Translations under genes and position numbers: made by a program
Origin: an uncultured Bacteroidales bacterium
Lineage (GTDB): Bacteria; Bacteroidota; Bacteroidia; Bacteroidales; UBA932
Direction of reading: 5' to 3'
Length of the DNA: 45,223 nucleotides
NCBI GenBank assembly: GCA_905234475.1
Contig: CAJOHX010000014.1
Location: forward strand, 1-45,223
Part shown: piece by piece, positions 15,983-24,469 of the stretch
How positions within the stretch are numbered: the first letter of the stretch is position 1
Layout: the number at the start of each line of letters is the position of its first letter
Notes under the pieces: generated by a model
The model's database searches: none
Seen by the model: only the letters and a program-made list of their open reading frames with translations
What the model was told of the DNA's origin: nothing

Positions 15983-17476
15983 TTATTGATGCGCGTCGCG
16001 CAGCAGGTCGAGGACGACCTTGACCGGGTTGAAGGTCTCGATGGGGACTTCGACGAAGAGGGTGTTCCAGTCGGACATCGAGCCGTTCCACAGGCCGGGC
16101 AGTTCGAGCGCCTTGAGCTCGCGGCCCTGGTAGCTCTTGGAGCTGATCAGGCCGGTCTCCTCGTCGACATATTCCAGCAGGTCGAACTTACTGCCGTCGT
16201 GGCGGCGCAGGATGCACACGAGGTCCACCGGGTTGAAATGCGTGGCGGCCTTCAGGGCGGCGACGGCCTGCGGGTCGTCGGGGTTGATCTGGGCGCCTTC
16301 GAGAATCTGCAGGGAGGTGGAGCCGTCCTTGTCGCGGATGATGAAGGGGCCGCCGCCCGGCTCGCCGAGGTTCTTGACCATGCCGCACACGCGGATGGGG
16401 CGGTCCAGCTTGGCGCGCAGCGCCTGTGCGCGGGCGCGGCTGTCGCGGGCCTCGGGCATCTCGATGCAGAGCTCGTCGCGCAGGAACGTCTCGATCTCGT
16501 TGCAGAGCTCCTGGCATTCGGGCGTGGCGAAGGGATCGTCGAGGTACACGACGTTGCCGGGGATGAAGGCGAGGTCGGACATCTGCTTGCGCACCATCGT
16601 GAGCTGGTCCAGGGCGAAGATGTAGCCGTGGATGCGGTCGCGCAGCTCCAGCGCGCGGCCCATGAGGACCTTCTTCCACCGGTAGGTGGCGGGCTGCATG
16701 CGCTCCACGCAGACATTGTCTATGTTCTTGATACTCACCAGCTCCGCGTCCAGCGCATTGAGGTTGTAGATGAGGGCGCCGTGGCCGGCGGGGCGGGTGA
16801 GGATGCTTCCGTTCTCCTTGAGGAAGGGTTTGTTGTCGGCATCCACCGCGAGGGTGTCCGTCTCCTTGGCCTGGTAGGTGAAGGTGATGTTGTACCGGAC
16901 CCCGTAGCGGGCCTCGTATTCGGCGCGGATCTCCTCCACGGCGGCCTCGAACAGGGGCCGGTGCTCCGGGGAGATGGTGACCGTGAGGTCTACGCTGCCG
17001 TCGGCGTTGCGCATGTAGGCCTGGCCCTCGACGAGGTGCTCCGCCAGGGCGGTGCGCACCTCCGTGGGATAGCGGTGGAACTTCAGCACGCCCTTGGGTT
17101 TGCTGCCGTAGGCGAGCCCGGCGTCGGTGAGGAGCCTGCGGGCGGTCGCGGCGGGGTCGAAGGGAGCCGTGCCGAACACCTCGGGGGAGTAGAAGGCGAA
17201 GCGCTCGAGGTTCTCCGCGAGCTTGCGCGTGGCGTCGTTGGGGGTATCCATGCCGGCGAAGATGTCCTTGAACATCCGGGAGGCGGCTCCCGAGGCGGGG
17301 ACGAACTTGCAACGGCCGGCGACTTCGGCCTCGTCGGCATAGCGGACGGCTTCGTCCTGTTGCGCTTCGGAGAGTACTTCAATCCCGTGGCCGGGGGTGG
17401 CGGGCGAGTCGATCTTCAGCCAGGGGAATCCCTTGCGGAAGCGCTCGATCTGGGCATTCATCGTTTCTTTGTCCAT
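15983..17476 (-). CDS. DUF4301 family protein
   Basis: A 497-residue soluble protein of the DUF4301 family, common in Bacteroidota. The start of the domain reads EAEVAGRCKFVPASGAASRM, a Gly/Ala-rich loop after a strand that resembles nucleotide-binding loops of sugar nucleotidyltransferases, and further on HGALIYNLNALDAELVSIKN is strongly family-like. The biochemical function is not established. It is the last gene of the recF-DUF721-pdxB series, 15 bases after pdxB. Confidence 0.85.
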   Translation of the reverse strand: MDKETMNAQIERFRKGFPWLKIDSPATPGHGIEVLSEAQQDEAVRYADEAEVAGRCKFVPASGAASRMFKDIFAGMDTPNDATRKLAENLERFAFYSPEVFGTAPFDPAATARRLLTDAGLAYGSKPKGVLKFHRYPTEVRTALAEHLVEGQAYMRNADGSVDLTVTISPEHRPLFEAAVEEIRAEYEARYGVRYNITFTYQAKETDTLAVDADNKPFLKENGSILTRPAGHGALIYNLNALDAELVSIKNIDNVCVERMQPATYRWKKVLMGRALELRDRIHGYIFALDQLTMVRKQMSDLAFIPGNVVYLDDPFATPECQELCNEIETFLRDELCIEMPEARDSRARAQALRAKLDRPIRVCGMVKNLGEPGGGPFIIRDKDGSTSLQILEGAQINPDDPQAVAALKAATHFNPVDLVCILRRHDGSKFDLLEYVDEETGLISSKSYQGRELKALELPGLWNGSMSDWNTLFVEVPIETFNPVKVVLDLLRDAHQ

Positions 17477-17491
17477 AGTGTTATGTGTGGT

Positions 17492-18523
17492 CTAAAAATA
17501 AAATTCCCGTCGGTAGCTGTAATTGGCCCGCAGCTCGCTGAAGCGGTCGGGGGCCATGCGGAACATGAAGTCGTCCGTGAAGATGGGGTAGTTGTACTGG
17601 ATCGTGGCGGCAATCTGCCCCTGCGACTTGTCGTGGGCGTCGATGCGGACGGCCTGGTATTCGACGATGTCGGTGGTGGGGAAGAAGTCGTACAGGTCCG
17701 ACAGCCCGAAGAAACGGGCGACGGAGCGGATGGCGAGCGAGGTGCCGGTCTGCTTGCCCTGCAGGGTGTAGCCGGCGATGTGCGGCGTGGCGATGTCCAC
17801 GAGGTCCATCAGCTCGCGGTTGACGTTGGGCTCGTGGCACCAGGTGTCCAGGGCCACGGGGCCGAGCCGGGGGATGGCGTCGATGAGGTCGTGCTCCACG
17901 ACCAGTTCGCCCTGCGCGGTGTTGATGAAGATGGCGCCCGGCTTCATCTTCGCGAAGAATTCGGCGTCCGCGATGCCACGGGTGTTGTCGTTGACCGGGA
18001 TGTGCATGGTGATGATGTCGGAGCCGGCGAGGACGTAGTCCAGGTCGTGGAAATCGGCCGGCCCCTCGACGGCCGCACGCAGCGGGTCGTAGCGGAGGGT
18101 CTTGAAGCCGAGCGCGAGGGCCATTTCCTCGACGCGCTGCCCGGCGGCACCCACGCCGATGATGCCGATGGTCGCCCCCGTCAGGGGAATGCTCTTGCGG
18201 GCGGCCATGGCGTAGAGGGCGGAGAAGACGTAGTTCGTGACGCCGCCGGCGTTGCAGCCGGAGGCGTTCTTGACGTAGATCCCGTGGTCCTTGCACCAGG
18301 GCAGGTCGATGTTGTCCAGGCTCACCGTGGCGGTGGCAATCATCTTGACGGAAGTCCTGCTGAGCAGGGAAGCGTCGCAGCGGGTGCGGGTGCGTATGAT
18401 GAGCGCATCGGCGCCCTTGAGGTCGGAGCGGCGGATGCCGGGACCTTCCCGGTAGACGACTTCGGCGTAGGGCTCGAAGACGCCTTCGATGAAGGGGATG
18501 GTATTGTCGATGACAATCTTCAT
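17492..18523 (-). CDS. pdxB: Erythronate-4-phosphate dehydrogenase (PdxB), with atypical active site
   Basis: A 343-residue member of the D-2-hydroxyacid dehydrogenases, which in the DXP-independent vitamin B6 route oxidises 4-phosphoerythronate. The NAD loop IGIIGVGAAGQRVEEMA and the PdxB-specific stretches VKNASGCNAGGVTNYV and TPHIAGYTLQGK are clear, including the catalytic His and the Glu in CHEP. The family catalytic Arg usually found in the motif N-x-x-R-G reads NTAQG here, i.e. Gln replaces Arg (codon CAG). This raises the question of reduced or altered activity. The gene overlaps the DUF721 gene by 4 bases (ATGA) and precedes DUF4301. Confidence 0.87.
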   Translation of the reverse strand: MKIVIDNTIPFIEGVFEPYAEVVYREGPGIRRSDLKGADALIIRTRTRCDASLLSRTSVKMIATATVSLDNIDLPWCKDHGIYVKNASGCNAGGVTNYVFSALYAMAARKSIPLTGATIGIIGVGAAGQRVEEMALALGFKTLRYDPLRAAVEGPADFHDLDYVLAGSDIITMHIPVNDNTRGIADAEFFAKMKPGAIFINTAQGELVVEHDLIDAIPRLGPVALDTWCHEPNVNRELMDLVDIATPHIAGYTLQGKQTGTSLAIRSVARFFGLSDLYDFFPTTDIVEYQAVRIDAHDKSQGQIAATIQYNYPIFTDDFMFRMAPDRFSELRANYSYRREFYF

Positions 18524-18846
18524 TTCAGGATCAGCTCTTTGACGACGTCCCCTCCGGAGCGGTCGCGGATATACAGTTCGTCTTCGGCGAGCAGGGCGTT
18601 GACCTTGTCCAGGAGCGCCTGGCGCTGGAAGGACAGCTGGCTGCGCACCACCGAGGAATCCACGGTGATGTAGAGCTTTCCGTCGCGGAAGAAGCGGCGC
18701 ACGGTGTAGCGGGCGGCGCCGGAAGCGGCATCCCAGGCGGCGAAGATGCGCTGGGTGTTGTGGCCGCTGCCGAGGCGGCTGGATTTGAGGTATTCCTGGA
18801 TCAGCTCGCCCAACGGGACGGCGCTTTTGCGGGAGACCCTACTCAT
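18520..18846 (-). CDS. DUF721 / DciA-like protein
   Basis: A 108-residue protein of the DUF721 family, with PLGELIQEYLKSSRLG at the N terminus and the KH-like core FFRDGKLYITVDSSVVRSQL followed by QRQALLDKVNALL. DciA members of this family assist loading of the replicative helicase DnaB in bacteria lacking DnaC/DnaI. The placement after recF, overlapping it by 8 bases, is a common Bacteroidota arrangement and supports a role in replication or repair. Confidence 0.85.
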   Translation of the reverse strand: MSRVSRKSAVPLGELIQEYLKSSRLGSGHNTQRIFAAWDAASGAARYTVRRFFRDGKLYITVDSSVVRSQLSFQRQALLDKVNALLAEDELYIRDRSGGDVVKELILK

Positions 18847-19942
18847 TGACGGGAGTGAAGACGCCTCCTTCCGTCCGGAAATAGCTGCGGTCCGCGGTGA
18901 GCGTGTCCACGATGGACTCCGTGCGGACCTTGTTGGAGTCGGACAGGAAGATCTGCCCGAAGGATTTGTCGGCGACCATGCGCAGCAGGTTGGCCACGCG
19001 GTTCATGTCCAGCTTGTCGAAGAGGTCGTCCAGCAGCATCGCGGGGGGATAGCCGTAGGCGGCTTTCATGACCTCGTACTGGGCGAACTTGAGCGCCACC
19101 AGGAAGGACTTCTGCTGCCCCTGGGAGCCGCAGCGGCGGATCGGGTGGCCGTCCATGGTGAACAGGAAATCGTCGCGCTGCACCCCGGCGGTGGTGAACT
19201 TGAAGACGCGGTCGCGCTCGCGGCGCTCGAGCAGCAGGCTGCGGAGGTCGCCCCGCTGCAGGTCCGACTGGTAGGTGATGCCCACCTGCTCGCGGCCGCC
19301 GGAGATCTCGCCGTAGTACTGCTGCACGATGGGAATCAGGCTCTCGCAGAATGCCGCGCGCCGCGCGAAAATGGGCACCGCGAGGGCGGCGAGCCGCTCG
19401 TCGAAGGTGCTCAGCAGGTCCTCGTCCCAGACGCCCGCCTTGAGCAGCTTGTTGCGCTGCAGCAGGAAGCGGTTGTACTGCTGGACGTCGGACAGGTAGG
19501 GCTGCTCCATCTGGGAGAGCACGGCGTTGACGAACTTGCGGCGCTCCTCGCCGGACTCGCTCACCATGGCGATGTCGGCGGGGGAGACCATCACGATGGG
19601 CAGCACGCCGATGTGCTCGGAGATGCGGGTGTAGGGCTTGTCGTCGCGCCGGACCGTCTTCTGTCCGCCGTCGGCGACGCGGATGCTGAAGCGGGAAGCC
19701 GTCCCGCCCGGCATCTCGTAGGTGCCGGACAGCGCGAAGGCGGAGGTCCCGTGGCGGAAATTGTAACGGTCGGAAGTGGAGAAGGCGCTCTTGGTCATCG
19801 AGAGGTACCAGATCGCGTCCAGCAGGTTGGTCTTGCCCTCGCCGTTGCCTCCGCTGATGCAGTTGATGTTGGGCGAAAAGGAAAGCTCCTGCAAACGGAT
19901 GTTGCGGAAGTCCTGGATGACTATTTTCTGAAGCACCGCCAT
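18839..19942 (-). CDS. recF: DNA replication and repair protein RecF
   Basis: A 367-residue SMC-like ATPase that binds gapped DNA and helps load RecA via RecOR. Seen: Walker A GGNGEGKTNLLDAIWYLS near residue 33, the signature region RRCGSQGQQKSFLVALKFA, and Walker B PAMLLDDLFDKLD, followed by the D-loop. Length and start fit the family. It leads the operon recF-DUF721-pdxB-DUF4301. A TAACTTTG box lies 5 bases before the ATG, so its mRNA may be nearly leaderless. Confidence 0.97.
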   Translation of the reverse strand: MAVLQKIVIQDFRNIRLQELSFSPNINCISGGNGEGKTNLLDAIWYLSMTKSAFSTSDRYNFRHGTSAFALSGTYEMPGGTASRFSIRVADGGQKTVRRDDKPYTRISEHIGVLPIVMVSPADIAMVSESGEERRKFVNAVLSQMEQPYLSDVQQYNRFLLQRNKLLKAGVWDEDLLSTFDERLAALAVPIFARRAAFCESLIPIVQQYYGEISGGREQVGITYQSDLQRGDLRSLLLERRERDRVFKFTTAGVQRDDFLFTMDGHPIRRCGSQGQQKSFLVALKFAQYEVMKAAYGYPPAMLLDDLFDKLDMNRVANLLRMVADKSFGQIFLSDSNKVRTESIVDTLTADRSYFRTEGGVFTPVNE

Positions 19943-19943
19943 G

Positions 19944-19975
19944 TTTGCAAAGTTAAAGTATTTTTTCTAATTTTG
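19944..19975. promoter_or_regulatory. Divergent promoters for recF and the TPR gene
   Basis: On the plus strand TTTG (19944-19947) and TAATTTTG (19968-19975) are separated by 20 bp, a full Bacteroidota promoter for the TPR gene at 20014. On the minus strand TAACTTTG (19948-19955) faces recF. The two promoters overlap, so the transcripts may compete. Confidence 0.65.
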
Positions 19976-20013
19976 CGGGCTATTATAAACCGGAAATCAA
20001 ATATAATTCAAAT

Positions 20014-20691
20014 ATGGCTCAGAAAAACCTGAAAGACAAGGAAGCCCAGCGCCAGGAGAACATCGACCAGACCGTCTCCGCAGCCGAGCAGTTCTACAAC
20101 GAAAACAAGAAGACAATCTGGATCGCCGTGGCCGCCGTCCTCGTGATCGGCCTCGGCATCCTCGCGTACAACAAGTTCATCTACCAGCCCAAGTGCATCG
20201 AGGCGATGCAGCAGACCTATCCCGCCGAGATGAATTTCCAGAACGGGGAGTATGCCCTGGCCCTGAGCGGCGACGGCAACAACCTCGGTTTCGAGGACAT
20301 CATCGCCGACTACGGCACCAAGTCCGGCAAGGCCGTGTACCTGTACGCCGGCATCTGCGAGCTCCAGCTCGGCAACTATGACGAGGCCCTCGCTTACCTG
20401 AAGAAGTACAAGGGCAAGGAGCCCATCCTGGCCGCCCGCGCCAAGGCCTGCGAAGGCGACGCCTACGTCGCCCTCGGCGACTATGCCGCCGCCGTCCGCA
20501 GCTACAAGGCCGCCGTGGCCAAGGGCGACAACGTCTTCGCCGCCGCCTACCTCCTCAAGGAGGCTTCCGCCCACGAGGCACTCGGCCAGAACGCCGAGGC
20601 GCTGGCCTGCTACAACGCCGTCAAGACGGACTATCCGCAGTCCATCGAGGCCTACGACATCGACAAGTTCATCGCCAGAGTTTCCGAATAA
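20014..20691 (+). CDS. Single-pass membrane TPR protein (YfgM-like)
   Basis: A 225-residue protein with a cytoplasmic N-terminal stretch, a transmembrane helix at about 33-52 (WIAVAAVLVIGLGILAYNKF) and a periplasmic tail of tetratricopeptide repeats, for example YLYAGICELQLGNYDEALAY, EGDAYVALGDYAAAVRSYKA and HEALGQNAEALACYNAVKTD. The layout matches the YfgM/ancillary SecYEG translocon type found in Bacteroidota. A role in chaperoning exported proteins is inferred from family resemblance. YebC starts one base after its stop. Confidence 0.82.
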   Translation: MAQKNLKDKEAQRQENIDQTVSAAEQFYNENKKTIWIAVAAVLVIGLGILAYNKFIYQPKCIEAMQQTYPAEMNFQNGEYALALSGDGNNLGFEDIIADYGTKSGKAVYLYAGICELQLGNYDEALAYLKKYKGKEPILAARAKACEGDAYVALGDYAAAVRSYKAAVAKGDNVFAAAYLLKEASAHEALGQNAEALACYNAVKTDYPQSIEAYDIDKFIARVSE

Positions 20692-20692
20692 T

Positions 20693-21445
20693 ATGGGAAG
20701 AGCATTCGAATTCCGCAAGGAGCGCAAACTGAAGCGCTGGGGCCACATGGCCCGCACGTTCACCAAGCTGGGCAAGGAGATCACCATCGCCGTCAAGCAG
20801 GGTGGTCCCGATGTGACCGGCAACCCGCGCCTCCGCGCCCTCATGGCCGAGGCCCGTGCGGAGCAGATGCCCAAGGAGAACATCGAGCGCGCCATCAAGA
20901 AAGCGACCGAGAGCAAGCAGGGCGACTTCAAGGAGATCATCTACGAAGGCTTCGGCCCGTTCGGCATCGCCTACCTCGTGGAGGCCGCGACGGACAACAA
21001 CACCCGTACGGTGGCCAATGTCCGCAGCTATTTCAACAAGTGCGGCGGCTCGCTCGGCACCACCGGCTCCGTCGGCTTCATGTTTGACCGCAAGTGCACC
21101 TTCCGCGTCAAGGAGAAGGAGGGCGTCGACCTCGAGGAGCTCGAGCTCGAACTCATCGACTACGGCGTGGAGGAGCTCTTCCGCCAGGAAGAGGAGGACA
21201 AGGACGGCAACGTCACGCCCGTCGTGGTGATGTACGGCGACTACAGCGCCTACGGCCAGATCCAGAAGTACATCGAGGAGAACGGCTACGAGCTGATCTC
21301 CGGCGGCTTCGAGCAGATCCCGAACGTGGACCTGAAGGAAGTCACCCCCGAGCAGCGCGCCACCCTCGACAAGCTCACGGGCATGCTGGAGGACGACGAG
21401 GACGTGACCAACGTCTACACGACGATGAAGCCCGAAGAGGAGTAA
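20693..21445 (+). CDS. YebC/PmpR family protein
   Basis: A 250-residue YebC family protein. ATG 20693 gives the exact family N terminus MGRAFEFRKERKLKRWGHMA; the longer frame reading from 20483 overlaps the TPR gene and is rejected. Conserved stretches include FTKLGKEITIAVKQGGPD, MPKENIERAIKKA and YEGFGPFGIAYLVEAATDN. YebC proteins were described as DNA-binding regulators and more recently as factors that relieve ribosome stalling at proline-rich sequences. One base separates it from the TPR gene, so both are likely cotranscribed and end at the hairpin at 21493. Confidence 0.93.
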   Translation: MGRAFEFRKERKLKRWGHMARTFTKLGKEITIAVKQGGPDVTGNPRLRALMAEARAEQMPKENIERAIKKATESKQGDFKEIIYEGFGPFGIAYLVEAATDNNTRTVANVRSYFNKCGGSLGTTGSVGFMFDRKCTFRVKEKEGVDLEELELELIDYGVEELFRQEEEDKDGNVTPVVVMYGDYSAYGQIQKYIEENGYELISGGFEQIPNVDLKEVTPEQRATLDKLTGMLEDDEDVTNVYTTMKPEEE

Positions 21446-21492
21446 AAACCCCCGAAATCGGGCGTTCGTCGAAGAAATTCGGCAGTTCGTCG

Positions 21493-21530
21493 AAAAACCG
21501 GACCGGTCAAGGCCCGGTTTTTCTATTTTT
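21493..21530 (+). terminator. Intrinsic terminator after yebC
   Basis: AAAAACCGG (21493-21501) pairs with CCGGTTTTT (21514-21522), with two more inner G-C pairs, and is followed by CTATTTTT. It ends the TPR-YebC transcript. Confidence 0.8.
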
Positions 21531-21612
21531 GCACTGTCAAAAAACCTTCAACATAATTAAAATTTGGTGATAGAAAGTATTATTTAAGTTTAACCCAAGC
21601 TCCGGAAAAAAT

Positions 21613-21640
21613 GGCGGGAATCCTTCACAGGGTTCCCGCC
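21613..21640 (-). terminator. Intrinsic terminator of the ABC/GntR/DUF2807 operon
   Basis: GGCGGGAA and TTCCCGCC form the outer stem, extended by three inner pairs (one G-T), around a 6-base loop. On the minus strand the hairpin is followed by ATTTTTT, so it terminates the operon that ends at 21666. Confidence 0.8.
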
Positions 21641-21665
21641 GTTTCGTTATGATAGTTTATTGTTT

Positions 21666-22415
21666 TTAGGGTTTCCTGATTCGGCCGATGCCGTGGACCT
21701 TGGAGTCGATCTCGGAGCACTGGAGATTGCTGGCGTCGATGTCGCCCGCGCCGCTGATGCTCAGGCTGGCCTTCGCTGCGCGGCCGGAGACCACCGCGTC
21801 GCCCGCGCCGTTCACGGCCACGGCGATGCGCTCGCAGTCGAGCTTGTTGACGTCCACGTCGCCCGCACCGTTGACGGTGATGTCGGCCTTGTCGGCCTTC
21901 AGGCCGGCGATGTCGACGTCACCGGCGCCGTTGACGGTGAGACTGAAGTCCAGGGCGGTGATGCCCTGCGGGGCGCTGAAGTCGATGGCGCCGTTGAAGT
22001 CGAGGTCTTCCAGGACCGGGCTGGAGAGGCGGACCGTGAATTTCTTGAGGTTGCGGATGCTGATGCCGTCGGTCTTGACGACCAGGGTGCCGTTTTCGTT
22101 GTTGACCTTGATGTGCTGGAGGACGTTGTCGGGGCCGTCGAACGAGATGGCGCAGTCGCCGGGGGTGTAGATCACGTCGCCCGGGACGTTGCACTCGATG
22201 GAGTGGAATTCACCTGTCATGTCGTTGCGTGTAATATAGTTGTTGCTGGCGGTAATGGACCCTTTGCCGATGGTGACGTCTTCGCCGTTGACTTCGAGGT
22301 CCAGGTTGATGTCTTCTTTGATCTGTTGCCTGAGCTCGTCGCTGATGCGGACGAAGCGGCAGGAGGGGAGGGCGAGCAGCGCGGCGGCTGCGAGGAGGTA
22401 TGCGATTCTTTTCAT
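21666..22415 (-). CDS. DUF2807 (GIN domain) putative lipoprotein
   Basis: A 249-residue protein; ATG 22415 gives a lipoprotein signal KRIAYLLAAAALLALPSC with Cys at about 19, while the longer in-frame reading to 22655 runs through the GntR gene and is rejected. The mature part is a right-handed beta-helix type domain with the repeat VNGAGDVDIAGLKADKADIT, then VNGAGDVDVNKLDCERIAV, VNGAGDAVVSG and ISGAGDIDASNLQ, the hallmark of DUF2807. Function is unknown; the family is widespread at the Bacteroidota cell envelope. It is the last gene of the GntR-controlled operon, 11 bases after the regulator. Confidence 0.88.
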   Translation of the reverse strand: MKRIAYLLAAAALLALPSCRFVRISDELRQQIKEDINLDLEVNGEDVTIGKGSITASNNYITRNDMTGEFHSIECNVPGDVIYTPGDCAISFDGPDNVLQHIKVNNENGTLVVKTDGISIRNLKKFTVRLSSPVLEDLDFNGAIDFSAPQGITALDFSLTVNGAGDVDIAGLKADKADITVNGAGDVDVNKLDCERIAVAVNGAGDAVVSGRAAKASLSISGAGDIDASNLQCSEIDSKVHGIGRIRKP

Positions 22416-22426
22416 GGTTGTCTTTT

Positions 22427-22765
22427 TTAGTCGATGAATTCCTTGAGGTTGATGCCGAGCAGGGCGGCCCGGCCGCGGAAGAGCGGGAGCTCCTCCTCGA
22501 TGAACTTGCGGCGTTCCGTCTCGCGGATCACGTCGATGGCGTCGCCCGCGACGAAGAAGCCGATGCCGCGCTGGTTGAAGATGACCTTGCGGTCCGTGAG
22601 GATTTCGTACGACCGGGCCACCGTGTTGGGGTTGACCCCGATCTGTGCACCCCATTCCCGGACCGAGGGGATGCGCCCGCCGGGTTTGAACTCCCCGGAG
22701 AGGATCCGCTCGCAGAGATTGTCCGCGATCTGGATGTAGATGGGTTTGTTGGCGTCGAATTCCAT
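22427..22765 (-). CDS. GntR-family (YtrA-type) transcriptional regulator
   Basis: A 112-residue regulator with a GntR winged helix: PIYIQIADNLCERILSGEFK, then GGRIPSVREWGAQIGVNPNT as recognition region, and a short C-terminal dimerisation tail (ERRKFIEEELPLFRGRAALL) as in the YtrA subgroup. YtrA regulators are typically encoded with ABC transporters and repress their own operon. Here the gene is third in the order ABC ATPase, permease, regulator, DUF2807, and an imperfect palindrome directly after the promoter at 24430 is its likely site. Confidence 0.93.
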   Translation of the reverse strand: MEFDANKPIYIQIADNLCERILSGEFKPGGRIPSVREWGAQIGVNPNTVARSYEILTDRKVIFNQRGIGFFVAGDAIDVIRETERRKFIEEELPLFRGRAALLGINLKEFID

Positions 22766-22769
22766 ATGA

Positions 22770-23573
22770 TTAGTGTTTAAGTGTGCGGAGGCGGCAGTAC
22801 AGGCCGGCGAGCAGGCCGCCGAGCACGACGGTGTAGATGATGCTCAGGGTCCAGTTGATCGTGCTGACGGCTCGGTCGGGATCGCTGAACCAGGCCTGAA
22901 TGTCTGAAGTGCCGAGGTGGGTGCTGCCGAAGGTGAGGATCATCAGCGGTGAGGTGACCATGCTGAAGGCGATCAGGCAGAGGAGGGTCTTGGCGACCTT
23001 GGCTTTCTTGAAGCAGACGGCGCCGAGGGTGAAGATCAGCAGGCTCTCGCACCAGTTGAGGAACATGATGCCCGGGAGGTTGAAGTAGAATCCTTCTTCG
23101 CCGGAGAAGCCGTCGATCATGCCGCGGGCGAAATCCATGTCGAGGATGCGGTTGCCGTAGGCGTTCGGGAAGAGCAGGGACATGACCCCGTCGCTGGCAA
23201 GCAGCAGGACAAGCAGGACGACCGGCAGGACGAGGCAGATGACCAGGACCATCGAGAGCCATTTCTCCAGGGTGGATGCGGGCAGCATGAGGTAGTCCGA
23301 TCCGGCCCGTTTCTCGGTGATGGCGCCGTAGATCTTGGTGCCGGCGCCCAGCATGACCGCGAAGATGGCGATGCAGACCGCGCAAATCTTGACCTCGTCG
23401 GGCAGCTCGGTCACACCGTTGCCGGTGATCAGACTGAAGAACTGGAAGATGATGAATATCGCGATGGGCATCAGGCCCATGACCAACAGGGATACCAGGT
23501 AGTTGTTCTTCGCCCGGCGCATGTCGTACAGGAAGTACTGGCCGAAGCGTGAGAAATCGAATACGTTATTCAT
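22770..23573 (-). CDS. ABC transporter permease-like membrane protein
   Basis: A 267-residue protein with six predicted membrane helices, for example YLVSLLVMGLMPIAIFIIFQ, KICAVCIAIFAVMLGAGTKI, MVLVICLVLPVVLLVLLLAS and IIYTVVLGGLLAGLYCRL. It overlaps the stop of the ATPase gene by 8 bases and is followed by the GntR gene after 4 bases, as expected for an ABC-2-like permease in YtrA-type operons. Its substrate is unknown. Confidence 0.78.
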   Translation of the reverse strand: MNNVFDFSRFGQYFLYDMRRAKNNYLVSLLVMGLMPIAIFIIFQFFSLITGNGVTELPDEVKICAVCIAIFAVMLGAGTKIYGAITEKRAGSDYLMLPASTLEKWLSMVLVICLVLPVVLLVLLLASDGVMSLLFPNAYGNRILDMDFARGMIDGFSGEEGFYFNLPGIMFLNWCESLLIFTLGAVCFKKAKVAKTLLCLIAFSMVTSPLMILTFGSTHLGTSDIQAWFSDPDRAVSTINWTLSIIYTVVLGGLLAGLYCRLRTLKH

Positions 23574-24396
23574 GGCAGAAGAGGTTTTTGACGAGTTCTT
23601 TGTGCTTGTGGACGGTGTTGAACAGGGCTTCGATGTTCACCTTGCTGTCGGCCTTGTCCGTGTTGGGCAGGACCTGGATGAAGCCGCCGGGCAGCTGCTC
23701 GGAGTAGAGTGCATCGGGGTGCAGGGTGGTGCCGTAGTCGAAGTAGAGTTTGTCGGCGATCTGCTCGATCGTGGCGTTGAGCAGGACATCCCTGCGGTCC
23801 AGGATGATGATCGGGTCGATGATGTTCTCCAGGTCGCGCACCTGGTGGGTGGAGATCACGATGGTGCTGTCCTCGCGGGTGTACTTCATCAGGGCCGAGC
23901 GGAACTGGCTCTTAGACGGGATGTCCAGGCCGTTGGTCGGCTCGTCCAGGTAGAGGTAGCGGGTGTGGCAGGCGAGGGCGAAGGCGATGTAGGTCTTCTT
24001 GAGCTGGCCGGCGGACATCGCGTTCATCTTCTGCTGCGGGTCGACTTCGAACTCCTGCAGGATGGCCTCGAATTTCTTCATCGAGAATTCAGGCCAGAAC
24101 TTGCCGGATGCCTTGGCCCAGCTGATGGCCTTGTCGTTGACCGGCGCCACTTCGTCGGGGAGGTAGTACTGGTCCTGCAGGAGGACGGGCTCACGCTTGT
24201 AGGGGTCGTGGCCGTCCGCGGAGATCGTGCCTTCCTGCGTCTTCTTGAGGCCGCAGAGAAGCGTAAGGAGCGTCGTCTTGCCGACGCCGTTTTCGCCAAG
24301 CAGGCCGTAGATCCTGCCGGGCTCCAGGTCCATCGAGATGTTCTTGAGGACCTCGTTTTTTCCATAGCTGAATGCTAGATTCTGGATTTTTATCAT
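23566..24396 (-). CDS. ABC transporter ATP-binding protein
   Basis: A 276-residue ATPase when started at ATG 24396 (MIKIQNLAFSYGKNEVL); the 25-residue extension to 24471 overlaps the promoter and operator and is rejected. Seen: Walker A GLLGENGVGKTTLL, ABC signature variant MSAGQLKKTYIAFAL, Walker B YLYLDEPTNGLD and the H loop VISTHQVRDLE. It pairs with the overlapping permease. Regulation by the operon-encoded GntR protein is likely. Confidence 0.93.
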   Translation of the reverse strand: MIKIQNLAFSYGKNEVLKNISMDLEPGRIYGLLGENGVGKTTLLTLLCGLKKTQEGTISADGHDPYKREPVLLQDQYYLPDEVAPVNDKAISWAKASGKFWPEFSMKKFEAILQEFEVDPQQKMNAMSAGQLKKTYIAFALACHTRYLYLDEPTNGLDIPSKSQFRSALMKYTREDSTIVISTHQVRDLENIIDPIIILDRRDVLLNATIEQIADKLYFDYGTTLHPDALYSEQLPGGFIQVLPNTDKADSKVNIEALFNTVHKHKELVKNLFCHE

Positions 24397-24405
24397 GGCT
24401 TTGCA

Positions 24406-24427
24406 GTGTATTAGTTCATTAGTACAC
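24406..24427. promoter_or_regulatory. Candidate GntR/YtrA operator
   Basis: A 22-bp imperfect palindrome with outer arms GTGTA and TACAC and inner TTAGT/TTAGTA-like halves (16 of 22 positions symmetric) lies between the -7 box at 24430-24437 and the ATG at 24396, covering the expected transcription start. Binding there would block initiation. The site fits the operon-encoded GntR regulator. Confidence 0.65.
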
Positions 24428-24429
24428 CG

Positions 24430-24460
24430 CAAAGGTACAACAAAAAAATAAACTTCCAAA
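24430..24460 (-). promoter_or_regulatory. Promoter of ABC/GntR/DUF2807 operon
   Basis: On the minus strand TTTG (24457-24460) and TACCTTTG (24430-24437) are separated by exactly 19 bp, a textbook Bacteroidota promoter. The candidate operator follows immediately. Confidence 0.8.
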
Positions 24461-24469
24461 TCTTTTTTC

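Noticed and set aside
15977..18673. Plus-strand 898-codon open frame
   Set aside because: Antisense shadow of DUF4301 and pdxB in GC-rich DNA; Val/Gly/Asp-rich translation without domains.
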